The position numbers and the translations under genes were made by a program. A stretch of DNA of 5,996 nucleotides. Origin: Hyphomicrobiales bacterium. Lineage in GTDB: Bacteria; Pseudomonadota; Alphaproteobacteria; Rhizobiales; S144-23. The notes under the pieces are model-generated. The model saw nothing but the letters and a program-made list of their open reading frames with translations. It made no database searches and was not told the origin of the DNA. Where the stretch lies: the NCBI GenBank assembly GCA_015494375.1, contig WGBL01000410.1, positions 1-5,996 of the forward strand, in the 5' to 3' direction. Shown here one piece after another: positions 1-5,141 of this stretch (position 1 is the stretch's first letter; each line of letters starts with the position of its first letter).

Positions 1-1589
1 ATCCGGGCCGCTCGCCCGTCTATGCCACGAACGCCATGTGCGCGACCTCGCACCCGTTGGCGACGCTTGCGGCCATCGAGGCGCTCAAGGAAGGCGGCAC
101 TGCGGTCGATGCCGCCATTTGCGCGGCCGCTGTACTTGGTGTCGTCGAGCCGCATATGACGGGGATCGGAGGGGACTGCTTCGCCATCATCGCCCATCCA
201 GACGGGCGCATTGTCGCCATGAGTGGTGCAGGGCGCGCGCCGCGGGCGGCCGATGCCGAGGCACTGCGGGCGCAAGGCCTTTCTGAGATCGCAGCGACGA
301 GCCCCCATGCGGTCACGGTCCCCGCCGCCATCGCCGCCTGGGACAAGCTTGCCCGCGAGCACGGCCGGCTGGGGCTCGCGCGGCTCCTGGCGCCGGCCAT
401 CATGCATGCGGAGGAGGGATTTGTCGTTGCCCCGCGTGTCGCTGTCGACTGGCGCGAGCTTGCCCCCACGCTCGCTGGGAACGCCGGTGCGCGCCGGCAT
501 CTCCTGACGGCGGGCGAGGCGCCTGGGGTGGGCGCCGTCGTGCGCTTTCCGGCTCTTGTCGAGACGCTGCGAACGATTGCGCGGGAAGGGCGCGCCGGCT
601 TTTACGAAGGCGCGATTGCCGAGGACATGGTGGCCACATTGCAGGCCCTCGGCGGCGTTCACACCCTGGACGACTTCGCCGCCCAGGACGCGGACTATGT
701 CGAGGTGCTGGGTCTCGATTATGGCGGCGGGCGGGTTCTCGAGCTTGGCCCGCCCAACCAGGGGGTCACGGCGCTTCTCATGCTCAACGTGCTCAAGGCG
801 CTCGAGCGGCGTGGCCTCGACTTTGCCGCGCCGGCCAGGAGCGCGAGGCGCGCCCATGTGCTGATGGAGGTGGCGCGGGCGGCCTATGGCGTCCGCGATG
901 CCCATATCGCCGACCCAGGCGCCATGCGCGTCTCTGCCGAGGCGCTCTTATCCGATGCCTTTGCCGACGCGATTGCCGCCCAGATCGACCCCGAGCGCCG
1001 CAACCCGCGCCTCCGCGCGCCCGCGCCGATGGGCTCTGACACCGTCACCCTCGCCGTGGTCGATCGCGACGGGCTTGCGGTCTCCATCATCAACTCGCTC
1101 TACAAGGGGTTTGGCAGCGCGATCGTGACGGAGAAGACCGGCATCGTGCTCCATTGCCGCGGCGCGGGCTTTGTGCTCGATCCTGCGCACCCGAATTGTC
1201 TCGGGCCGGGCAAGCGCCCGTTCCACACCCTCGTGCCGGCGATGATGCTCGACGGAGAGGGAGCGCCGCGGCTTGCGTTCGGTGTCATGGGCGCGGATTA
1301 CCAGCCCATGGGCCATGTTTGGCTGCTGACCAACCTTCTCGATCACGGCATGGATTTGCAGGAGGCGATCGATTTCCCGCGGATTTTCTTTGCTCCCGAT
1401 AGCGAGGCTTTGGGGCTCGAGCAGTCGGTCCCGGCCGAGGTTGCCGAGGGTCTGCGCGCCATGGGCCATGAGGTGGTGGCGAGCGCCATGCCGTGGGGCG
1501 GCGCCCAGGCGGTGCTGATCGATCGCAGGCGCGGCGTGCTTGTCGGCGGCTCGGACCCGCGCAAGGATGGCCTTGCGCTCGGCTATTGA
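1..1589 (+). CDS. ggt: Gamma-glutamyltransferase family protein (Ntn-hydrolase), 5' truncated by window
   Basis: The reading frame is open from position 3, upstream of the ATG at 36. The residues before that Met (GRSPVYATNA) belong to the conserved N-terminus of this family, so the gene starts outside the window and the Met at 36 is internal. Numbering from that Met, 517 residues are visible. Early on are ATSHPLATLAA and VVEPHMTGIGGD, typical of the large subunit. The motif SDTVTLAVVD places Thr336 (codon 1041-1043) where the family has its autoprocessing and nucleophilic Thr, so the protein should self-cleave into two subunits. It then has INSLYKGFGS, CRGAGFVLDP and PGKRPFHT. The CRGAGF stretch replaces the glutamate-binding NQMDDF of E. 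coli Ggt. This points to the broader GGT/acylase-like branch, so glutathione need not be the substrate. GVMGADYQ has Ala420 where the family usually has a second oxyanion-hole Gly. A signal peptide cannot be judged. The family call is firm; the substrate is unknown. Confidence 0.9.
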   Translation, partial: PGRSPVYATNAMCATSHPLATLAAIEALKEGGTAVDAAICAAAVLGVVEPHMTGIGGDCFAIIAHPDGRIVAMSGAGRAPRAADAEALRAQGLSEIAATSPHAVTVPAAIAAWDKLAREHGRLGLARLLAPAIMHAEEGFVVAPRVAVDWRELAPTLAGNAGARRHLLTAGEAPGVGAVVRFPALVETLRTIAREGRAGFYEGAIAEDMVATLQALGGVHTLDDFAAQDADYVEVLGLDYGGGRVLELGPPNQGVTALLMLNVLKALERRGLDFAAPARSARRAHVLMEVARAAYGVRDAHIADPGAMRVSAEALLSDAFADAIAAQIDPERRNPRLRAPAPMGSDTVTLAVVDRDGLAVSIINSLYKGFGSAIVTEKTGIVLHCRGAGFVLDPAHPNCLGPGKRPFHTLVPAMMLDGEGAPRLAFGVMGADYQPMGHVWLLTNLLDHGMDLQEAIDFPRIFFAPDSEALGLEQSVPAEVAEGLRAMGHEVVASAMPWGGAQAVLIDRRRGVLVGGSDPRKDGLALGY

Positions 1590-1614
1590 GCGGAGCTGGA
1601 GTGGGGCTGACGGA

Positions 1615-1644
1615 ATGGTCATGGCAATAGGGCCATAGGACCAT
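1615..1644 (+). repeat. Bulged hairpin between the ggt-like gene and acyP
   Basis: ATGGTC (1615-1620) pairs with GACCAT (1639-1644), and directly inside it ATGGC (1621-1625) pairs with GCCAT (1632-1636). This gives 11 base pairs with a 6-nt loop and a 2-nt bulge (1637-1638). It starts 25 nt after the upstream stop codon. No run of T follows, so it is not a classic intrinsic terminator. It may stabilise a 3' end or only reflect local sequence. Confidence 0.45.
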
Positions 1645-1693
1645 AGAGCGATGTCCTTGCCGGAAAGGAAGGAAAATAAAAGGAGAATGACCC

Positions 1694-1697
1694 GAGG
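1694..1697 (+). promoter_or_regulatory. Ribosome binding site deciding the acyP start
   Basis: GAGG lies 8 nt before the ATG at 1706 and favours that start. A longer AAGGAG at 1680-1685 lies 11 nt before an in-frame GTG at 1697, which would add MRV to the N-terminus. The sequence alone does not settle the choice, and the catalytic domain is unaffected. Confidence 0.4.
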
Positions 1698-1705
1698 TGC
1701 GCGTG

Positions 1706-2059
1706 ATGACCGATGACAGCGATAACAAAGCCGACAAGGGGCGGGCGGACGAGCGCGGCCCGGGCGAGGGGCCTGAGGCGCGACGCACCGTTCGCGCGCG
1801 GATCTCGGGGCGGGTGCAAGGGGTTTTCTATCGCGCCTGGATGGCCGAGGAGGCGCGGGCACGCGGCCTCGACGGCTGGGTGCGCAATCGCTCCGACGGC
1901 ACCGTCGAGGCGCTCATCTCAGGGCCGCCCCGAGCCGTTGCGGGGCTCATCGAGGCGGCCCATGTCGGCCCGCCGCAGGCCGTGGTCGAGGAGGTGACGA
2001 TCATCGAGGAAGGGGCCGAGGAGCCGCCCGCGGGGTTTCAAATCGCGCCGACGCTTTGA
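1706..2059 (+). CDS. acyP: Acylphosphatase
   Basis: This small cytoplasmic enzyme hydrolyses the carboxyl-phosphate bond of acyl phosphates such as 1,3-bisphosphoglycerate or acetyl phosphate. Counted from the ATG at 1706 the protein has 117 residues. The signature GRVQGVFYR ends in the phosphate-binding Arg43. GWVRNRSDGTVEA carries the catalytic Asn61, and the 18-residue spacing matches Arg23/Asn41 of the animal enzyme. The C-terminus PPAGFQIAPTL is also typical. Family members are usually about 90 residues. The surplus is an N-terminal extension of some 25 residues rich in Asp, Glu, Lys, Arg and Gly, which looks disordered and is not part of the ferredoxin-like fold. An in-frame GTG at 1697 is an alternative start. 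The gene is 107-116 nt downstream of the GGT-like gene on the same strand and converges on lipB. A diverged copy of its last nine codons and stop follows directly (2060-2089). Confidence 0.93.
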   Translation: MTDDSDNKADKGRADERGPGEGPEARRTVRARISGRVQGVFYRAWMAEEARARGLDGWVRNRSDGTVEALISGPPRAVAGLIEAAHVGPPQAVVEEVTIIEEGAEEPPAGFQIAPTL

Positions 2060-2089
2060 GCAGGGGTTCAGTTTACACCGACGCTCTGA
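2030..2089 (+). repeat. 30-bp tandem duplication of the acyP 3' end, including the stop codon
   Basis: Copy 1 (2030-2059) encodes AGFQIAPTL and the TGA stop of acyP. Copy 2 (2060-2089) follows with no gap in the same frame and encodes AGVQFTPTL and another TGA. I count 22 of 30 identical bases. Three of the differing codons are synonymous (GCG/GCA, CAA/CAG, CTT/CTC). Copy 2 lies after the stop, so it is not translated from acyP. It may be an old tandem duplication, or the remaining tail of a second acylphosphatase allele left by recombination or element insertion. Confidence 0.65.
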
Positions 2090-2131
2090 ATTGAGAATAA
2101 GACAAGGCGCTACTCCTGGTAAGGCATGACG

Positions 2132-2153
2132 GCAACACATGAAGGCGTGTTGC
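2132..2153. repeat. Small hairpin downstream of acyP
   Basis: GCAACAC (2132-2138) and GTGTTGC (2147-2153) form a perfect 7-bp stem with an 8-nt loop, about 75 nt after the acyP stop. No T-tract follows. It may help end or protect the acyP transcript, but this is unproven. Confidence 0.4.
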
Positions 2154-2202
2154 ATGGCTGGCCGCGGTGGCCGTAGTGCAGAGACGCAAACATAAGATAC
2201 AC

Positions 2203-2287
2203 GTCATTGCCGCGCATGACGCGGCAATCCAGGGCGGCGAGCTCCGAGTTTGCTGCCCTGGATCACCCGGTCAAGCCGGGTGATGAC
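2203..2287. repeat. 85-bp composite palindrome (three-stem intergenic repeat, REP/MITE-like)
   Basis: Left arm: ATTGCCGCG (2206-2214), a 5-nt loop, then CGCGGCAAT (2220-2228). Right arm: ATCACCCGG (2262-2270), a 5-nt loop, then CCGGGTGAT (2276-2284). Each is a perfect 9-bp stem. Between them CCAGGGC (2229-2235) pairs with GCCCTGG (2255-2261), and the outer ends GTCAT (2203-2207) and ATGAC (2283-2287) are also complementary. The two arms are inverted, diverged versions of one unit, so the whole folds as a cloverleaf or as two adjacent hairpins. No target-site duplication is evident and no transposase is nearby. From memory, repeats of this GTCATTGCC/GGCAATCCAGG kind are common between genes in Alphaproteobacteria. 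Here it sits between two 3' ends, where it could act as a two-way transcript barrier. Confidence 0.75.
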
Positions 2288-2383
2288 GGGGAGTAGGCGT
2301 AAGTGTCCTATGCGTCAATGCAGTAGCCGGCCCCGCCACGGCGCCGAGGTTTGGGCGCATCGGGGCTATGGACGCATCATTGA

Positions 2384-3199
2384 TCATTGGGGCGACGGAC
2401 CGCGCGGGGCTGGGCGCTCGCGGGCCTCATCCGTGGCCGGCAGCAACCCATTTGCCGGCAATCCCGCATCTTCCGGGTCGCGTGCTTCCGGGTCGAGTGT
2501 CGGGCCGAACGTCGCCTCGAAGGCGCGCCGCAGGGCGGCGTCCACCTCGCCCATCTCTGCCTTGCAGCCGAGGGCGGCGAGGCTCGTGACCCCGTGCTCG
2601 CGAATGCCGCATGGCACGATGGCGTCATAGTGCGAGAGATCGGGCGCCACATTGAGGCTTGCGCCGTGATAGCTCACCCAGCGCCTGAGCCGAATGCCGA
2701 TGGCGGCGATCTTGTCCTCGCGGGTGCCGCCGGGCTCGGGACGGGACGCCGCGGGCCCGCCCTTTTGATGCGGCGTCGCCACCGCACTCTCGGGACGCAC
2801 CACCCACAGCCCGATGCGGCCGGCGCGCCGTTCGGCCGCGACCCCGAGCTCGGCAAGCGCCGTGATCAACCACGCCTCGAGCTGATGCACAAAGGCGCGC
2901 ACGTCCCGTCCCCGCCGCCTCAGATCGAGCATCACATAGGCGATGCGCTGGCCCGGCCCATGGTAGGTGATCCGGCCGCCGCGCCCCGTGCGATGGATGG
3001 GCAGTGGCGAGGGGCGCAAGAGCTCCTCCGCGCGGGCGCTCGTGCCCATGGTGTAGAGCGGGGGGTGCTCGAGCAGCCACACGGCCTCGCGCGCCCGCGC
3101 CGCGGCGATGGCCGCCACCCGCGCCTCCATGGCCGCCACCGCAGCCTCATAGGCCACGGACCGCCCGCTCACGAACCACATGACGCCATGCTCATGCAT
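2384..3199 (-). CDS. lipB: Lipoyl(octanoyl) transferase LipB
   Basis: LipB moves octanoate from acyl carrier protein to a lysine of lipoyl-dependent enzymes (pyruvate and 2-oxoglutarate dehydrogenases, glycine cleavage H protein). LipA then inserts sulfur. The 271-residue product has the family motifs in order: LLEHPPLYTMG (42-52), RGGRITYHGPGQ (73-84), DKIAAIGIRLRRWVSYHG (162-179) with catalytic Lys163, and PCGI with catalytic Cys197. E. coli LipB has 213 residues. The surplus comes from a Pro/Gly/charged insert (about 136-161) just before the catalytic Lys, and a tail of about 40 residues after ATFG (229-232) with the duplicated pentad DPEAR/DPEDA. The chosen start is the ATG at 3199, with an AAAGGTG-like site about 11 nt upstream; Met7 (3181) is an alternative. 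The gene stands alone on this strand, convergent with acyP and divergent from the copper chaperone gene. Confidence 0.95.
   Translation of the reverse strand: MHEHGVMWFVSGRSVAYEAAVAAMEARVAAIAAARAREAVWLLEHPPLYTMGTSARAEELLRPSPLPIHRTGRGGRITYHGPGQRIAYVMLDLRRRGRDVRAFVHQLEAWLITALAELGVAAERRAGRIGLWVVRPESAVATPHQKGGPAASRPEPGGTREDKIAAIGIRLRRWVSYHGASLNVAPDLSHYDAIVPCGIREHGVTSLAALGCKAEMGEVDAALRRAFEATFGPTLDPEARDPEDAGLPANGLLPATDEARERPAPRGPSPQ
2470..2499. repeat. Two tandem 15-bp units within the lipB C-terminal tail
   Basis: CTTCCGGGTCGCGTG (2470-2484) is followed directly by CTTCCGGGTCGAGTG (2485-2499), 14 of 15 bases identical. In the lipB frame this gives DPEAR-DPEDA around residues 236-245. The unit is five codons, so duplication did not shift the frame. 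It lies in the non-conserved tail. Confidence 0.85.
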
Positions 3200-3308
3200 A
3201 TTCCGGATTTCACCTTTGTTGCTCGGCTCTCGTCAATGGCCGGTTCCTCTGTGGCGCCCGGCCGCTCGCCGCTGCTCCCCGCTGTGTCCCGCTGCGCCCT
3301 CCTGCGCC

Positions 3309-3328
3309 GATGTGTCGGCTGACACGTC
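3309..3328. promoter_or_regulatory. Imperfect 20-bp dyad in the lipB / copper chaperone divergent region
   Basis: GATGTGTCGGCTGACACGTC is symmetric at 16 of 20 positions, with the exact core GTGTC-GGCT-GACAC (3312-3325). It lies about 110 bp from both divergent start codons, a position suited to an operator shared by lipB and the PCuAC gene. As RNA the mismatches become G-U pairs, so a hairpin is also possible. No regulator is encoded nearby and I recognise no known operator. No clear -35/-10 pair was found in 3200-3434. Confidence 0.35.
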
Positions 3329-3418
3329 CGCGCCTCGGGTGTTAGCCTCTGGCTCGCCATACCGCTCTCGCGGCCGGTCGCTTGCGCCTGAGCGTTCGAT
3401 CCATCAACTCGATCGATC

Positions 3419-3424
3419 AAGGAG
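3419..3424 (+). promoter_or_regulatory. Shine-Dalgarno site fixing the start of the PCuAC protein
   Basis: AAGGAG lies 10 nt before the ATG at 3435. This start gives a protein that begins directly with a signal peptide. The same frame stays open back to an ATG at 3180, but the extra 85 codons would put the signal sequence in mid-protein and have no family similarity. Confidence 0.8.
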
Positions 3425-3434
3425 TGTGCCGTCA

Positions 3435-3920
3435 ATGTTGCGGATTGCCTTTGCCCTCGGTCTGTTTCTCCTATGGCTTTCCGGAGTCTTTGTGACGCCG
3501 ACCATGGTGATGGCGGCGGGCATTCATGTCGATGCCGCTTGGGCGCGCCCGACATTCGGCAACCAGAAGACGAGCGCCGCCTATCTCTTCATCTCGAATG
3601 CCGGCCCTGGTGAGGACGCGCTCATTGCGGTGAAGAGCGCCGTTGCCAGGAAGGTGATGCTGCACAGCACCGTCATGGATGGCAACGTCGCGCGCATGCG
3701 GCCGCTCGAGTCTCTGACACTGCCCGCGGGCAAGACCATCGTTTTCGAGCCCGGTGGCCACCATATCATGCTGATGGGGCTCGAGGCGCCCTTGGCCGTG
3801 GGCGATAAGGTGCCGCTGACGCTCATCTTCAAGAATCATCCGCCGCTCGAAGTGACGGCGAGGGTCATGCTGCAACCACCGCCGCTTGCGCGCGGCAGTT
3901 TCTCGGGCGCCAGCGAATGA
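3435..3920 (+). CDS. Periplasmic PCuAC-domain copper chaperone (DUF461)
   Basis: The protein has 161 residues. Residues 1-28 look like a signal peptide: a short basic start (MLR), a hydrophobic core (IAFALGLFLLWLSGVFV) and a likely cut near VMA-A (about 27-28). The mature domain opens with VDAAWARPTFGNQKTSAAYLFISN. It then carries the full Cu(I)-binding signature H-X10-M-X21-H-X-M: His77, Met88, His110 and Met112. Proteins of this family hold Cu(I) in the periplasm and pass it, directly or with Sco proteins, to cytochrome c oxidase; in Bradyrhizobium the counterpart is called PcuC. No Sco or cytochrome oxidase gene is visible here, so the partner is unknown. The C-terminal 14 residues or so after RVMLQ are Pro/Ser-rich and not conserved. 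The gene diverges from lipB and precedes fmt by 219 nt on the same strand. Confidence 0.9.
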   Translation: MLRIAFALGLFLLWLSGVFVTPTMVMAAGIHVDAAWARPTFGNQKTSAAYLFISNAGPGEDALIAVKSAVARKVMLHSTVMDGNVARMRPLESLTLPAGKTIVFEPGGHHIMLMGLEAPLAVGDKVPLTLIFKNHPPLEVTARVMLQPPPLARGSFSGASE

Positions 3921-3967
3921 GCCGGATATTGGGCCAGATCGTGAGCCGCAGTGGGGCATTGGCCGGA

Positions 3968-4024
3968 GGGCACCTGAGCGGGAGTGGCACCCGACGTAGC
4001 GGGGCGAGAGCTGGAGGGGTGCCC
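3968..4024 (+). repeat. Overlapping inverted repeats upstream of fmt
   Basis: Within the 219-bp gap between the PCuAC gene and fmt, GGTGCCC (4018-4024) can pair with GGGCACC (3968-3974). The overlapping GGGTGCC (4017-4023) can instead pair with GGCACCC (3986-3992). The two 7-bp stems exclude each other. A leader switch is conceivable, but such matches are easily found by chance in GC-rich DNA and no leader peptide or T-tract accompanies them. CATTGGCCGG also occurs twice, near 3957 and 4034. No promoter was recognised in this gap. Confidence 0.25.
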
Positions 4025-4139
4025 GAGCCGCAAACATTGGCCGGGCGGCGGCGCGGCGATGCGTCGAGACGGTGATGGGTCGCCGCGGCGGTGCGCCAAG
4101 GCGGCCTCGCGGCGCGGCGGCGATAGCAAGTGAGGGGCA

Positions 4140-5141
4140 ATGCTGCGCGTTGTTTTCATGGGAACGCCCGAGCTTGCGGTGCCCACGCTGAGCGAGCTTA
4201 TTGCAAGCGGGCATGAGATTGCGGCCGTCTATACCCAACCGCCGCGGCCGGCCGGGCGTGGCATGGCCGAGCGGCCTTCGCCCGTCCATCGCCTGGCGCG
4301 CGCCTCGGGGCTCGAGGTGCGCACGCCCGCCTCGCTCAAGGGGGCGGAGGCGCAGGCCGCCTTTGCCGCGCTCGCCTGCGATGTGGCGGTGGTTGTCGCC
4401 TATGGACTCTTACTGCCCCCCGCGATCCTGGCGGCGCCGCGCCATGGCTGCCTCAATTTTCACCCCTCGGCGTTGCCCCGCTGGCGGGGTGCGGCGCCCA
4501 TCCAGCGCGCAATCATGGCCGGCGATCGCGAGACCGCCGCCATGGTCATGCGCATGGACGAGGGGCTCGACACCGGGCCCATTTGCCTCGCCGAGCGCGT
4601 CACCATTGGCCCCGAGATGACGGCGGGCGAGCTGCATGACCTTATGGCGGGGCTTGGCGCCGATCTCATGTTGCGGGCGCTCGGGGCGCTGGAGCGTGAG
4701 AGCCTCGAGTGCCGGCCGCAGCCGAGCGAGGGCGCGTGCTATGCCCCAAAAATCACCAAGGCGGAATGTCGCATCGACTGGCGCCGCTCTGCGGGCGCGG
4801 TGCATGATCACATTCGCGGGCTCTCGCCATGGCCGGGTGCATGGTTCGAGGTCGCCCGGAGGGGGGGCGCGGAGGACACCGGTGGTGACGACGCCAAGGG
4901 CGCGCGCATCGAGCGCATCGAGCGCATCGAGCGCATCAAGGTGCTGCGCTCGCTGCCTGTAGAGGGTGCAGAGGGCCGGGGGGCGCCGGGCGAGGTGCTC
5001 GACGACCACCTGACCATTGCTTGCGGCTCGGGTGCGGTGCGACTGCTTGAGCTGCAACGCGCCGGGCGCAAGGTGCAGGATGCCGAGACGTTCTTGCGCG
5101 GCTTTGCCATTCGGCCTGGCATGCGTCTCGACAGCGGTTGA
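4140..5141 (+). CDS. fmt: Methionyl-tRNA formyltransferase
   Basis: Fmt transfers the formyl group of 10-formyltetrahydrofolate to Met-tRNAfMet, which makes the initiator for translation. The 333-residue product has the standard start LRVVFMGTPELAVPTL. The catalytic domain has CLNFHPSALPRWRGAAPIQ and MDEGLDTG; Asn106, His108 and Asp144 fall at the same numbers as the catalytic triad of E. coli Fmt. The tRNA-binding C-terminal domain begins near YAPKITKAECRIDW and ends in FAIRPGMRL. Between SPWPGAWFEV and KVLR is an extra hydrophilic loop ending in three RIE triplets (residues 256-264), coded by a 9-bp tandem repeat. The start at 4140 is set by family similarity; its Shine-Dalgarno (GAGGGG, 4132-4137) sits unusually close at 2 nt. 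The gene often follows def in related genomes, but def is not next to it here. Its TGA stop is part of the first unit of an 18-bp repeat array leading to truA. Confidence 0.97.
   Translation: MLRVVFMGTPELAVPTLSELIASGHEIAAVYTQPPRPAGRGMAERPSPVHRLARASGLEVRTPASLKGAEAQAAFAALACDVAVVVAYGLLLPPAILAAPRHGCLNFHPSALPRWRGAAPIQRAIMAGDRETAAMVMRMDEGLDTGPICLAERVTIGPEMTAGELHDLMAGLGADLMLRALGALERESLECRPQPSEGACYAPKITKAECRIDWRRSAGAVHDHIRGLSPWPGAWFEVARRGGAEDTGGDDAKGARIERIERIERIKVLRSLPVEGAEGRGAPGEVLDDHLTIACGSGAVRLLELQRAGRKVQDAETFLRGFAIRPGMRLDSG
4904..4939 (+). repeat. Four tandem 9-bp units inside fmt
   Basis: The unit GCGCATCGA occurs three times without a break (4904-4930) and a fourth time as GCGCATCAA (4931-4939). 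In the fmt frame this reads RIE-RIE-RIE-RIK (256-267). The last copy belongs to the family's usual strand before KVLR, so the others look like slippage expansion from it. The unit is three codons and keeps the frame. Confidence 0.92.

Larger units (their letters stand above)
2060..2383. other. Intergenic region between convergent acyP and lipB
   Basis: This 324-bp stretch holds no convincing gene. In order it contains the acyP tail copy (2060-2089), a 7-bp hairpin (2132-2153), the composite palindrome (2203-2287) and about 95 bp with nothing recognisable up to the lipB stop. An 18-codon ORF from ATG 2139 lacks a spaced Shine-Dalgarno and has no family features. The heptamer ATCATTG occurs twice in tandem at 2376-2389, overlapping the lipB stop codon. 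No T-rich intrinsic terminator was found for either gene. Confidence 0.7.

Noticed and set aside
1687..1716. Nine-codon leader ORF before acyP
   Set aside because: Its ATG is only 1 nt from the AAGGAG site, too close for normal initiation, and the peptide (MTRGARDDR) shows no attenuation-type codon run.
948..1862. 304-codon open frame on the - strand across the ggt-like gene and acyP
   Set aside because: It is antisense to two well-supported genes, Arg/Pro/Ala-rich, and without motifs.
2139..2195. 18-codon ORF MKACCMAGRGGRSAETQT in the acyP-lipB gap
   Set aside because: It has no properly spaced Shine-Dalgarno, starts inside a hairpin loop, and has no supporting feature beyond a short open frame.
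2387..3322. 311-codon open frame on the + strand across lipB
   Set aside because: It is antisense to lipB, whose product has all catalytic motifs. The + frame product is His/Pro/Arg-rich with no family features, as expected for a shadow frame in GC-rich DNA.
3180..3434. N-terminal 85-codon extension of the PCuAC protein from ATG 3180
   Set aside because: It would bury the signal peptide inside the protein. A good Shine-Dalgarno precedes ATG 3435, and the extension is Ser/Arg/Pro-rich without similarity.
3471..4289. 272-codon open frame on the - strand over the PCuAC gene and the fmt start
   Set aside because: It overlaps the PCuAC gene, which has a signal peptide and a complete copper motif. 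The reverse product is Arg/His/Pro-rich shadow sequence.
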